Origin: Silanimonas lenta DSM 16282
GTDB lineage: Bacteria > Pseudomonadota > Gammaproteobacteria > Xanthomonadales > Xanthomonadaceae
Length of the DNA: 64,000 nucleotides
Direction: 5' to 3'
Assembly (NCBI RefSeq): GCF_000429065.1
Contig: NZ_KE386844.1
Coordinates: 376,109-440,108 of the forward strand
The notes under the pieces were generated by a model, which saw nothing but the letters and a program-made list of their open reading frames with translations, did no database searches and was not told the DNA's origin. The first letter of the stretch is position 1. Each line of letters begins with the position of its first letter. A program made the position numbers and the translations under genes. Of the stretch, positions 44,992 to 55,645 are shown in pieces.

Positions 44992-46467
44992 ATGCCCCGC
45001 CGCCCTTTCCTTGCCCTCGCGCTGGCCCTGCCCCTCGCCGCGGGCCATGCCGAGGCCCGCCGCCTCGGCAGCCTCGAGTTCACGCCCTGCACCCTGCCGG
45101 GCAGCGGTGCGGTCGCCGCGGTCGAGGCGCAATGCAGCACGCTTTCGGTGCCCGAGGATCGCGCCGCCCCCGAGGGCCGCACGATCGAACTCGCCATCGC
45201 CTGGGTGCCGGCCAGCACCGAGGCCGAGCCCGACCCGGTGTTCTTCCTCGCCGGCGGGCCCGGGCAGGGCGCGCGCGCGTCCTATCCTTCGGTGGCGCCG
45301 GCCTTCGCCGACGTGCTGCGCAGCCGCCATGTGATCCTCGTCGACCAGCGCGGCACCGGAGGCTCGAACCCGCTGGCCTGCCGCGATGCCGAGGGCCGCA
45401 ACCGCTTCGGCCCGGAGGAAGACCTGCGCCCGGAGGCCGCCCGCGCCTTCGCCGAGGCCTGCCTTGCCAGCCTCTCGGCGCGGGCCGATGTGCGCCACTA
45501 CACCACCACCGATGCCGTGGCCGATCTCGAGGCGGTGCGCCAGGCCCTGGGCGCGGAGCGCATCAACCTGTACGGCGGCAGCTACGGCACCCGCGTGGCC
45601 CAGCAGTACGCCAAAACCCATCCGAAACAGACCCGCACGGTGGTGCTCGACAGCGTGGTGCCGAACCGCCTGGTGCTGGGCAACGAGCATGCGAAGAACC
45701 TGCAGGCGGCGCTCGCGGCCCAGTTCGCCCGCTGCGAGGCCGATGCCGCCTGCGCCGGCCGCCTGCCCGAGCCGATGGCCACGCTGGCGCGGGTGCAGGC
45801 GGACCTCGCCCGTCCCGGCCGCACGCCGGTGGCCTTCCGCCACCCCACCACCGGCGAGCGCCGCGAGGCGGTGCCGGCGCCGGGGCATCTCGCCCTGCTG
45901 CTGCGCATGTACAGCTATTCGCCGCTCACCGCCACGCTGCTGCCGGTGCTGCTGGCGCAGGCCGATGCCGGCGACTATGCCCCGCTCCTGGCGCAGGCCA
46001 CACTGCTCGAGGAGAGCCTCGGCGAGCAGATCATGCACGGCATGCAGCTCTCGGTGAGCTGCAGCGAGGATGGCGACGGCCTGGCCGCCGACCCGGCCGA
46101 TGCCGGCACCGTGCTCGGCACCGGCTTCATCGAGTTCATGCGCGCGCAGTGCGAGGCCTGGCCGCGCGGCCAGCGTCCGGACGACTTCCGCGCCCCGCTC
46201 ACCGGCGGGCTGCCGGTGCTGGCGATCAGCGGCGAGTTCGACCCGGTCACGCCGCCGCGCTACGGCGAGGAGGTCATCGCCGGCCTGCCGAATGGCCGGC
46301 ACCTGGTACTGAAGGGCCAGGGTCATACCCCGATCGGCGTGGGCTGCATGCCCAAGCTGTTCGCCCAGTTCCTCGAGACCGCCGACGCCAGGGGCCTGGA
46401 CGCCCGCTGCCTCGAGCGCCTCGCCCCGCTTCCCCCCGGCACCGGCCTGCATGGCTGGGAGCCCTGA
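44992..46467 (+). CDS. Exported S33/TAP-family peptidase (tripeptidyl aminopeptidase-like)
   Basis: 491 residues with a signal peptide (FLALALALPLAAGHAEA). The alpha/beta-hydrolase core has the oxyanion HG-like FLAGGPGQG, then VDQRGTGGSNPL, and Ser in YGGSYGTRV. The Asp is in SGEFDPVTPPR and the His in GQGHTPIG. The C-terminal TAP-like extension is present. It would remove N-terminal peptides from secreted or imported proteins. Four Cys residues (CTLPG, QCST, RC, AC) may form disulfides. Ribosome site AGGAG is about 7 bases upstream. Confidence 0.9.
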   Translation: MPRRPFLALALALPLAAGHAEARRLGSLEFTPCTLPGSGAVAAVEAQCSTLSVPEDRAAPEGRTIELAIAWVPASTEAEPDPVFFLAGGPGQGARASYPSVAPAFADVLRSRHVILVDQRGTGGSNPLACRDAEGRNRFGPEEDLRPEAARAFAEACLASLSARADVRHYTTTDAVADLEAVRQALGAERINLYGGSYGTRVAQQYAKTHPKQTRTVVLDSVVPNRLVLGNEHAKNLQAALAAQFARCEADAACAGRLPEPMATLARVQADLARPGRTPVAFRHPTTGERREAVPAPGHLALLLRMYSYSPLTATLLPVLLAQADAGDYAPLLAQATLLEESLGEQIMHGMQLSVSCSEDGDGLAADPADAGTVLGTGFIEFMRAQCEAWPRGQRPDDFRAPLTGGLPVLAISGEFDPVTPPRYGEEVIAGLPNGRHLVLKGQGHTPIGVGCMPKLFAQFLETADARGLDARCLERLAPLPPGTGLHGWEP

Positions 46468-46478
46468 AGGACCCGGTC

Positions 46479-47225
46479 ATGATCGAACTTTCCGACCTGC
46501 ACAAGCAGTTCAAGACCAAGACCGGCGTGGTCAAGGCCGTGGATGGCGTGGGCTTCACCGCCCACGACGGCCGGATCACCGGCCTGCTCGGCCCCAATGG
46601 CGCCGGCAAGACCACCACCCTGCGCATGCTCTACACCCTGATGAAGCCGGACCGCGGCAGCGTGCGCGTCGATGGCCGCGATGCCTTCCGCGAGGCCGAG
46701 GCGGTGCGCCGCTCGCTCGGCGTGCTGCCGGACGCGCGCGGCGTGTACAAGCGCCTCACCGCGCGCGAGAACATCACCTACTTCGGCCGCCTGCACGGCC
46801 TGGACGAAGCGACGATCCGCAGGAATACCGATCGCCTCGTCGAGGCCCTGCAGATGGGCGACTTCATCGACCGCCGCACCGAGGGCTTCTCGCAGGGCCA
46901 GCGCACCAAGACCGCGATCGCCCGGGCGCTGGTGCACGACCCGAAGAACATCATCCTCGACGAGCCGACCAACGGCCTCGACGTGATGACCACCCGCGGC
47001 CTGCGCGAGTTCCTGCTGCAGCTGCGCCGCGAGGGCCGCTGCGTGATCCTCTCCAGCCACATCATGCAGGAGGTGGGGGCGCTCTGCGACCACATCGTGG
47101 TGATCGCCAGGGGCCGCGTCGCCGCGCAGGGTTCGCCCGACGAGCTGCGCGCCCAGACCGGCGAGGCCAACCTCGAGGACGCCTTCGTCAAGGCCATCGG
47201 CTCGGAGGAGGGCCTGCAGGCATGA
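46479..47225 (+). CDS. natA: Sodium-efflux-type ABC ATPase (NatA-like)
   Basis: 248 residues. It has Walker A GPNGAGKTT, signature SQGQRTKTAIARAL (unusually lacking the usual SGG), Walker B IILDEPTNGLD and H-loop SSHIMQEVG. The position and small size match NatA-type ATPases of NatAB exporters. It follows the peptidase by 11 bases and overlaps the permease by four bases. NatAB in Bacillus exports sodium; in this group the substrate is unproven, so the symbol is a family name. Confidence 0.85.
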   Translation: MIELSDLHKQFKTKTGVVKAVDGVGFTAHDGRITGLLGPNGAGKTTTLRMLYTLMKPDRGSVRVDGRDAFREAEAVRRSLGVLPDARGVYKRLTARENITYFGRLHGLDEATIRRNTDRLVEALQMGDFIDRRTEGFSQGQRTKTAIARALVHDPKNIILDEPTNGLDVMTTRGLREFLLQLRREGRCVILSSHIMQEVGALCDHIVVIARGRVAAQGSPDELRAQTGEANLEDAFVKAIGSEEGLQA

Positions 47226-48394
47226 AGACCCTGATCACCGTGATGCTCAAGGAGCTGGTCGAGATCTTCCGCGACCGCAAGATCATCATCAACGGCCTGC
47301 TCGTCTCGCCGCTGCTGTTCCCGGTGCTGATCCTCGGCATCGGCGCCCTGGCCGAGAATCGCGCCCGCACCCAGCTCGAGTCCGAGCTGAAGCTGCCGGT
47401 GGTGGGCGCCGAGCACGCCCCGAACCTGGTGGCCTTCCTCGCCACCCAGAACATCAGCGCCGAGCCGGCCCCCGAGGACCCCGAGGCGCTGATCCGCAAC
47501 CAGGACAAGGACGTGATCCTGCGCATCGACGCTGGCTATGCCGAGGCCTGGCGCGAGAGCCGCGCGGCCACGGTAGAGATCCTCCACGACAGCTCGCGGC
47601 AGGACTCGCAGATCCCGGTGCGGCGGGTCGAGCGGGCGTTGCAGGCCTACGCGCGGCAGGCCGGGGCGGTGCGCCTGCTGGCGCGCGGCATCGATCCTGC
47701 GCTCGGCAATGCGGTGGCCATCACCTACCGAGATCTTGCTACGCCCGAGGCCAAGCGCGGCATGCTGCTCGCCTTCCTGCCCTACCTGCTGATCCTCACC
47801 GCCTTCCTCGGCGGCGCCTACCTGGTGATGGATGCCACGGCGGGCGAGCGCGAGCGCCAGTCGCTCGAACCGCTGCTCGCCACCCCGGCGGGGCGCGGCG
47901 CGATCATGAGTGGCAAGATCGCCGCGGCCTGCGTCTTCGGCATGATCGGCCTCTTGCTCACCCTGCTCAGCTTCAAGCTCAGCTTCGCCTTCGTCGACAG
48001 CGGCCCGTTCAGGGGCGTCGATGTCTCGCTGCTGGCGGTGGCGAAGCTGCTGCTGATCCTGCTGCCCATGGTGCTGATCGGCACCACCCTGCTGACGCTG
48101 ATCTCGGCCTCGGTGAAGACGCTGAAGGAAGCGCAGAGCTACATGGCCTTCCTGATGCTGCTGCCGATCCTGCCCACCATCATCCTGATGGTGAACCCGG
48201 TGAAGAACGCCGCCTGGATGTTCGCCACGCCCTTCCTCGCGCAGAACCAGCTCATCCTGATGGTGCTGCGCGCCGAGGCGATCACGCCGCTGCAGTGGGC
48301 GATCTACATCGGCGCCGGCTTCGGGCTCGGCGCCCTGCTCTGGTTCGCGGCCTCGCGGCTCTACCACCGCGAGGCGCTGGCGATCTCGGCCTGA
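47222..48394 (+). CDS. natB: ABC-2 exporter permease (NatB-like)
   Basis: 390 residues. An N-terminal membrane helix (IIINGLLVSPLLFPVLILGIGAL) is followed by a large periplasmic domain (residues about 45-190). Five or more C-terminal helices follow, with the ABC-2 motif ERERQSLEPLLATPAGRGAIMSGKI. This is the usual NatB architecture. It pairs with the overlapping ATPase. A strong hairpin lies 16 bases after the stop, separating it from the convergent TonB-like gene. Confidence 0.87.
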   Translation: MKTLITVMLKELVEIFRDRKIIINGLLVSPLLFPVLILGIGALAENRARTQLESELKLPVVGAEHAPNLVAFLATQNISAEPAPEDPEALIRNQDKDVILRIDAGYAEAWRESRAATVEILHDSSRQDSQIPVRRVERALQAYARQAGAVRLLARGIDPALGNAVAITYRDLATPEAKRGMLLAFLPYLLILTAFLGGAYLVMDATAGERERQSLEPLLATPAGRGAIMSGKIAAACVFGMIGLLLTLLSFKLSFAFVDSGPFRGVDVSLLAVAKLLLILLPMVLIGTTLLTLISASVKTLKEAQSYMAFLMLLPILPTIILMVNPVKNAAWMFATPFLAQNQLILMVLRAEAITPLQWAIYIGAGFGLGALLWFAASRLYHREALAISA

Positions 48395-48410
48395 GGCGGG
48401 GCCCGGAAAC

Positions 48411-48438
48411 GCATCGCCCGGCCGGAGCCGGGCGATGC
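48411..48438. terminator. Bidirectional hairpin between natB and the TonB-like gene
   Basis: Perfect 12-base stem GCATCGCCCGGC / GCCGGGCGATGC with loop CGGA, midway between convergent genes. On the minus strand it is followed by GTTTCC, on the plus strand by CAGGGG, so it should terminate the TonB-like transcript better than natB. Confidence 0.65.
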
Positions 48439-48467
48439 CAGGGGAAGGCGGCGCGCGGCCGCCCGGC

Positions 48468-49472
48468 TTACATGCGGAAATCGAAGGTGCGGGTCAGGGT
48501 GACCGGCTCGCCCGGGGCCTCGAAGCGCCAGGTGGCCACGGTTTCCTCCACGCTGCGCTCGAACAGGCCGCGCGGGCGGGCGCGCAGCACCTCGATGTTG
48601 GTGACGCTGCCATCGGCGGCCACGGTGAACTGCACGGTGACGCTGCCGGAAGCGCGGCTGCGGGCCGCCTCGCGCGGGTAGGGCGGCTGCGGGGTGCTGA
48701 TCGGCCGCAGGCTGGCGGCGGTGGGCCGGGGGGCGGCAGCGGCCGGCGGCGGCGTGGCTGGCTGGGCCACCGGAGCCGGGGCGGGCGGCGGGCTGGCCGG
48801 CTGGGCCACCGTCGGGGCCGGCGGCGGCGTGGCCGGTGCCGGAGCGACCGGTTCCGGAGCCGGGGCGGGGGTGGCCGGCGCGGCGGCGGCCTCGCGGGCC
48901 CGCTGCTCGGCCGCGAGACGCTCGCGTTCGGCGCGCTCGGCCTCGAGGCGGGCGCGCTCGGCCTGGGCCGTGCGGCCGCTGTCGATGGCCTCGCGGATGC
49001 GGCCCAGCGAGGGCGCTTCCGGGTCGGTGCGGCTCATGAGCTCGAGCAGACGCTCGGCCTCGGCGAAATTGCCGCTGTTGATCGCCTGTTCCGAGGCGAT
49101 CAGGGCATAGGGCATCAGGTCGATCAGCGCCGACTCGGCCGAGACATCGGGCTTGGCCGATTTCTTGCGCAGGGCGAGGTAGTACTCCATCGCATTGTCG
49201 CCGGCCGGGGCGTAGAGCCGCTGCTCGCGCAGGGCGGTATTGCCGCGCTCGCGCAATTCGGCCTCGGAGAGGGCGGCGAGGGCATCGGCCGTGGCCTGGG
49301 CCGCCGAGGCCGCCTGGGCGGCCTCGTCCACGGCCGGGGCCGGCGCGGCCGGTGCGGCGGCGGGAGCGGGAGCGGCCTGTTCTTCGCCCTTGGAGCAGGC
49401 AGCAAGGCCGAGGGCGAGGGCGAGGGCGGCGGCCAGTGCCGCCTGCGGGGGTCGGATCGGCGAAACGGACAC
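48468..49472 (-). CDS. TonB_C-domain lipoprotein, copy 1
   Basis: 334 residues from GTG 49472. It has a signal with lipobox GLAACSKG (Cys26). A conserved helical domain (LYAPAGDNAMEYYLALRKKS through GNFAEAERLLELMSRTDPEAPSLGRI) precedes a charged coiled coil and a Pro/Ala-rich linker. The C-terminal TonB fold is YPREAARSRASGSVTVQFTVAADGSVTNIEVL. Classical TonB is held in the inner membrane by an N-terminal helix; here the signal is lipoprotein-like and no ExbB/ExbD is nearby. It is therefore probably an envelope lipoprotein with a TonB_C domain. It has a paralogue directly upstream. Confidence 0.82.
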   Translation of the reverse strand: MSVSPIRPPQAALAAALALALGLAACSKGEEQAAPAPAAAPAAPAPAVDEAAQAASAAQATADALAALSEAELRERGNTALREQRLYAPAGDNAMEYYLALRKKSAKPDVSAESALIDLMPYALIASEQAINSGNFAEAERLLELMSRTDPEAPSLGRIREAIDSGRTAQAERARLEAERAERERLAAEQRAREAAAAPATPAPAPEPVAPAPATPPPAPTVAQPASPPPAPAPVAQPATPPPAAAAPRPTAASLRPISTPQPPYPREAARSRASGSVTVQFTVAADGSVTNIEVLRARPRGLFERSVEETVATWRFEAPGEPVTLTRTFDFRM

Positions 49473-49613
49473 GGTGCAGGTTCCCGGCGAGGCTGAGGCT
49501 GCCGAGCCTCCGGCCTCCGTGACGCCGCTGTCAATACATCGGCGTGACTTCCGACACATTCCGACGTGCTTTGACGATTGACAGGGCCGGGCGGGTCCGG
49601 CCTGCCCGGCTTC

Positions 49614-50621
49614 TCAGTCGGGCCGGCGGAAGGTCAGCACCACCCGCGCGGTGCTCCGGCCCTCGGCCGGGGCATAGCGCCAGCGCCGGGCGGCCAGCAC
49701 CGCCTCGCGGTCGAATACCCCGGGGGGCTCGGCGCGCAGCACGTCCACCCCCTCCACGCTGCCATCGGCAGCGATGGTGAGCAGCAGTTCCACCTCGCCC
49801 TCGAGCCGGCGGCGCTGGGCCGCTTCAGGGAAGCGCGGCGGCACCCGGCTGAGCAGGGCGCGCGGTGCCGCCGCCGCGCTGCCGGGGGCCGGGGCAGGCG
49901 GCGGGCTGGCCGGGGCCTCGCGGCTGGCCGTGCCGGGGGCCGGTGTGGCCGGAAGGGCGGCGGGAGCCGGGGCGGGCAGGCCGGAAGCGGCGGCCGGGGC
50001 GCGCGCCGGCGCGCTGGCGGGGGGCGGTGCCGGCGCCGGCGCGGTCGCCGCCGGGACCGGAGCCGTGGCGACCGTCTCGGTTGGCCGGGGCTGCCGGGCA
50101 GCGGCCTCGGCGGCCCGGCGCTCGGCCTCGGCACGTTCGGCGGCCAGGCGCTCTGCTTCACTCCGGGCCTGCGCCAGCGCCTCGCGCAGCCGCGGCAGGG
50201 CCGGGGCCTCGGCATCCATGCGCTGCAGCAGGCCGAGCAGGCGTTCGGCCTCGTCGAAGGCGCCAGCGGCCATCGCCTGCTCGCTGCCGATCACCACGTA
50301 GGGGGCGAGGTCGACCAGGGCGGTCTCCACCGCCGGCTCGGTGCCCAGGCGCTCGCGCAGTTCCAGGTAGTCCTCCACGGCATTGTCGCCGGCGGGCGCG
50401 TACAGGCGGTTGGCGGCCAGCGAGGCGGCGGCCCGGGCCTTGAGCGCCGCGGTATCGAGCTGGCGGGCCGCCGGCGCGGCGGCGGGGGCGGCTTCGGTGG
50501 GCGGCGCTGGCGCCGCCGCCGGCACGGGGGGCGGGGCTTCGCCGCCGCAGGCGCTGAGCAGGAGGGCGGTGACGAGCAGCGCGGGGCGCGGCAGGCGGGC
50601 GGGGTGAAGGAGCGCGGGCAT
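49614..50621 (-). CDS. TonB_C-domain lipoprotein, copy 2
   Basis: 335 residues. The architecture is the same as in the neighbouring copy: lipobox LLLSACGGE (Cys25), conserved LYAPAGDNAVEDYLELRERL and GAFDEAERLLGLLQRMDAEAPALPRLREAL, coiled coil, Pro/Ala linker, and TonB_C (FPEAAQRRRLEGEVELLLTIAADGSVEGVDVL). Sequence divergence is large, so the duplication is old. There are 141 bases between the copies. It is divergent from hrpB. Gly at +2 suggests outer-membrane sorting, which would exclude a normal energy-transducing role. Confidence 0.82.
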   Translation of the reverse strand: MPALLHPARLPRPALLVTALLLSACGGEAPPPVPAAAPAPPTEAAPAAAPAARQLDTAALKARAAASLAANRLYAPAGDNAVEDYLELRERLGTEPAVETALVDLAPYVVIGSEQAMAAGAFDEAERLLGLLQRMDAEAPALPRLREALAQARSEAERLAAERAEAERRAAEAAARQPRPTETVATAPVPAATAPAPAPPPASAPARAPAAASGLPAPAPAALPATPAPGTASREAPASPPPAPAPGSAAAAPRALLSRVPPRFPEAAQRRRLEGEVELLLTIAADGSVEGVDVLRAEPPGVFDREAVLAARRWRYAPAEGRSTARVVLTFRRPD

Positions 50622-50733
50622 GGCGGCGGGCCGTCGAGCGGGGCGCGCATTCTCGGAGGCTTCGATGACAGATCAAGCCTGCCGCCGGGCGTACGGACGG
50701 CAGGCGGGCGGTTCTGCCGGAGTGCGTCACACT

Positions 50734-53226
50734 ATGGCGGTGACTGCCACCTTCCCCATCACGCCGCTGCTGCCGGCGATCCTCGACCAGCTCGCCATCC
50801 ATTCCCGCCTGGTACTGGAGGCCCCGCCCGGGGCCGGCAAGACCACCCAGGTGCCGCTCGCCCTGCTCGCCGCGCCATGGCGCCAGGACGGCCGGATCCT
50901 GATGCTGGAGCCGCGCCGGGTGGCGGCCCGGGCTGCCGCCGCCTTCATGGCCCGGCAGCTCGGCGAGCCGGTGGGCCAGACCGTGGGCTACCGCATCCGC
51001 TTCGAGGCCAGGGTGTCGGCGGCCACCCGCATCGAGGTGGTCACCGAGGGCATCCTCACCCGGCTGCTCCAGGACGATCCGCTGCTGGAAGGCGTGGCGG
51101 CGATCCTGTTCGACGAGTTCCATGAGCGCCACCTGGCGGCCGACCTCGGCCTTGCCCTCGCGCTCGACGTGCAAGAGCAGCTGCGCCCGGACCTGCGCCT
51201 CGTGGTGATGTCGGCCACCCTGGACGGCGAGTCGCTGGCGCGCTTTCTCGACGCCCCGCGGCTCAGCGCCGAGGGCCGGGCCTTCCCGGTGACGGTGCGG
51301 TACTTCCCGGCCCGCCGCGAGGAGCCCTGGACGGCGCAACTGCGCCGCTGCCTCGAGCAGGCCCTGGCGGCGCATCCCGGTGATGTGCTGGTGTTCCTGC
51401 CCGGCCAGCGCGAGATCGCCGAGGCCATGCGGGCGCTGGAGCCGGCGGTCCCTGGCGAGGTGCGCCTGCTGCCCCTGCACGGCGAGCTTCCGGTCGAGGC
51501 CCAGGCCGCGGCCCTCGCCCCCGACCCCGAGGGCCGGCGCCGCGTGGTGCTGGCCACCAATGTGGCGGAATCCAGTGTCACCCTGCCTGGGGTGCGGGTG
51601 GTGATCGATACCGGCCTGGCCCGCGAGCCGCGCTTCGATCCCAGCTCCGGCTTCTCCCGCCTCGATATGGTGGCGATCTCGCAGGCCAGCGCCGACCAGC
51701 GCGCCGGTCGCGCCGGCCGGGTGGCCGAGGGCTGGTGCTACCGGCTGTGGCCGGAATCGCAGCGGCTGGAGCCGAACCGGCGCGCCGAGATCGGCCAGGT
51801 GGAGCTTTCCGGTCTGGCCCTGGAGCTGGCTGCCTGGGGCGGGGCCGAGCTGCGCTTCGTCGATCCTCCACCGCGCGGCGCCCTGGCGGCCGGCATCGAC
51901 CTGCTGAAGTCCCTTGGCGCCCTCGATGCCGATGGCCGCATCACCGGGTTTGGCCGGCGGGTGCTGGCGCTCGGCACGCACCCGCGGCTCGCGGCCATGC
52001 TGCTGGCACCGACGGAGGCCACCGAGACGGCGCTGGCCTGTGATCTTGCAGCGCTGATCGAGGCCCGCGACCCGCTCAAGGGCCCGCGTCGCGACGATCT
52101 GGCGGCCCGCTGGCAGGCGCTGGCCGCCTTCCGCGCCGGGCGCACTCCGCCCGAGGCCTCGCGCTCGGCGCTGGCCGCCATCGACCAGCAGGCCAGGCAG
52201 TGGCGCCGCCGCCTGCGCTGCGAGGCCATGCCGCCCGCAGAAGCACCGAACCATCTCCTGGGCGATCTGCTGCTGCATGCCTTCCCCGACCGCATCGGCC
52301 TGCAGCACCCCGGCGATCCGCGCCGTTACCTCCTGAGCAATGGCCGCAGCGCCCGGCTGTTCGACGATTCCGCGCTGTACGGCGAGCCCTGGATCGTGGC
52401 CAGCGAGCTGCGCTTCGAGGCCCGCGACGGCCTGGTCCTGCGCGCGGCGCCGCTGGACGAGGCCCGCCTGCGGCGCGAGTTTCCCGGGCGCTTCGTCGAG
52501 GAGGACAGCGTGCGCTGGGATCCCGGCACCCGCGCCCTGGTATCGCGCCGCGAGCGCCGCTTCGACCGCATCGTGCTCGAAAGCAGGCCCGCTGGCCGGC
52601 CGGACCCCGCCCGCGCCGCGCAGGCCCTCACCGAGGCGGTGCGCGAGCTCGGGCTCAGGGTACTGCCGTGGACGGAGGAACTGCGGCAGTGGCGGGAGCG
52701 CCTGCGCTGCCTGCGCGACTGGCTGCCGGAACTGGGCTGGCCGGACGTGAGCGACGAGGCCCTGCTCGCCACGCTCGACGACTGGCTGACGCCCGCCTTC
52801 AGCGGCAAGACGCGGCTCGATGCGCTGTCCGAGGAGGAATTGGGCGAGGCGCTGAAGTCCTGTCTCGACGGGCCGCTGAAACCGAAGCTGGACCTGCTGG
52901 CACCCCGCCGCATCACCGTGCCCTCGGGCATGGAGCGGCCGATCAGCTATGCCGCGGGGGAATCGCCGGTGCTGGCCTGCAAGCTGCAGGAACTGTTCGG
53001 CCTGGCCGATACCCCGCGCATCGCCGGAGGCCGGGTGCCGCTCACCCTGCACCTGCTCTCGCCGGCCGGCGCGCCGCTGGCGATCACCCAGGACCTACGG
53101 AGCTTCTGGAACAAGGTCTACCCGGACGTGAAGAAAGACATGAAGGGCCGCTACCCGCGGCATCCCTGGCCCGACGATCCCTGGACGGCCACCGCCACCC
53201 ACCGCGCCAAGCCGCGCGGCAGCTGA
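50734..53226 (+). CDS. hrpB: ATP-dependent RNA helicase HrpB
   Basis: 830 residues from ATG 50734. It is a DEAH/DEFH-box helicase of the HrpB family, linked to RNA handling but poorly understood. Walker A is PPGAGKTT, and motif II is DEFH in ILFDEFHERHLAADLG, followed by SATL. RecA-like domain 2 has FLPGQREI, TNVAESSVTLPG and QRAGRAGR. The ratchet, OB and HrpB-specific C-terminal domain end SFWNKVYPDVKKDMKGRYPRHPW, which is diagnostic. An earlier ATG at 50665 would add 23 residues and seems less likely. Confidence 0.94.
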   Translation: MAVTATFPITPLLPAILDQLAIHSRLVLEAPPGAGKTTQVPLALLAAPWRQDGRILMLEPRRVAARAAAAFMARQLGEPVGQTVGYRIRFEARVSAATRIEVVTEGILTRLLQDDPLLEGVAAILFDEFHERHLAADLGLALALDVQEQLRPDLRLVVMSATLDGESLARFLDAPRLSAEGRAFPVTVRYFPARREEPWTAQLRRCLEQALAAHPGDVLVFLPGQREIAEAMRALEPAVPGEVRLLPLHGELPVEAQAAALAPDPEGRRRVVLATNVAESSVTLPGVRVVIDTGLAREPRFDPSSGFSRLDMVAISQASADQRAGRAGRVAEGWCYRLWPESQRLEPNRRAEIGQVELSGLALELAAWGGAELRFVDPPPRGALAAGIDLLKSLGALDADGRITGFGRRVLALGTHPRLAAMLLAPTEATETALACDLAALIEARDPLKGPRRDDLAARWQALAAFRAGRTPPEASRSALAAIDQQARQWRRRLRCEAMPPAEAPNHLLGDLLLHAFPDRIGLQHPGDPRRYLLSNGRSARLFDDSALYGEPWIVASELRFEARDGLVLRAAPLDEARLRREFPGRFVEEDSVRWDPGTRALVSRRERRFDRIVLESRPAGRPDPARAAQALTEAVRELGLRVLPWTEELRQWRERLRCLRDWLPELGWPDVSDEALLATLDDWLTPAFSGKTRLDALSEEELGEALKSCLDGPLKPKLDLLAPRRITVPSGMERPISYAAGESPVLACKLQELFGLADTPRIAGGRVPLTLHLLSPAGAPLAITQDLRSFWNKVYPDVKKDMKGRYPRHPWPDDPWTATATHRAKPRGS

Positions 53227-53238
53227 GTCCTTGCCCGC

Positions 53239-53642
53239 GTGCGCCCCGACCTCCTCACCGCGACTCTGGCCGCCGCTCCGGTGCCGCGCTGGCCCGCCGT
53301 CGATCCCCTGGCCGATGCCGTGAATCCCGCACTGGGGCTGCTGCTGTTCTGGCTGGCGCTTGCGGCGTGGCGGGCCGGACGGCGTCGCGAGGCGGTGGGG
53401 CTGCCGCTCACCCTCGTCGTGATGCTGTGTGCCGCCTATGCCCTCGCATATTTCGACCGGGCGCTGGGGATCTTCGGGCTGTTCGGCCTCGACTTCAGCA
53501 CCCACGGCGCCGTACGGTCCACGACTTGCTGGCCACGGCGGCGGTCGTCGGCCTGCCCCTCACCTTGCTGGCCACGGGCCTGCGCCCCGTGGCCGGTCGA
53601 CGCGCCGGTTCAGCGCCGCCGGGGCACAATGCCGGCTCCTGA
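53239..53642 (+). pseudogene. Membrane protein gene broken by one missing base
   Basis: The frame from 53239 reads two hydrophobic helices and then FDRALGIFGLFGLDFSTHGAV, which is good protein. After about 53515 the frame turns into Arg/Pro/Cys-rich sequence and runs into mnmG. One frame over, the sequence continues convincingly as VHDLLATAAVVGLPLTLLATGLRPV and stops at 53640-53642, before mnmG. Adding one G to the GG at 53516-53517 restores a continuous protein of about 134 residues with three helices. It is a recent mutation, a sequencing error in a G run, or programmed slippage. The function is unknown. Confidence 0.65.
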
Positions 53643-53675
53643 GTCCCTGCCTGCCGCGCCCCCGCGGTCCCTGCC

Positions 53676-55559
<1,884 letters not shown>

Positions 55560-55585
55560 GCGGCGTCAAAATTTGCTGAACTGCT

Positions 55586-55613
55586 CATGCCGGGCCATTG
55601 CGGCCATGGCATG
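55586..55613. other. Interrupted inverted repeat after mnmG
   Basis: CATGCC, then GGCC-ATTGC-GGCC, then GGCATG form a nested stem-loop in the 86-base gap, downstream of an AT-rich CAAAATTTGC. It may end mnmG transcripts or regulate the response-regulator gene. No T tract follows. Confidence 0.35.
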
Positions 55614-55645
55614 CTCGGGGAGTACGGACACACGGAGCCCCCGCC

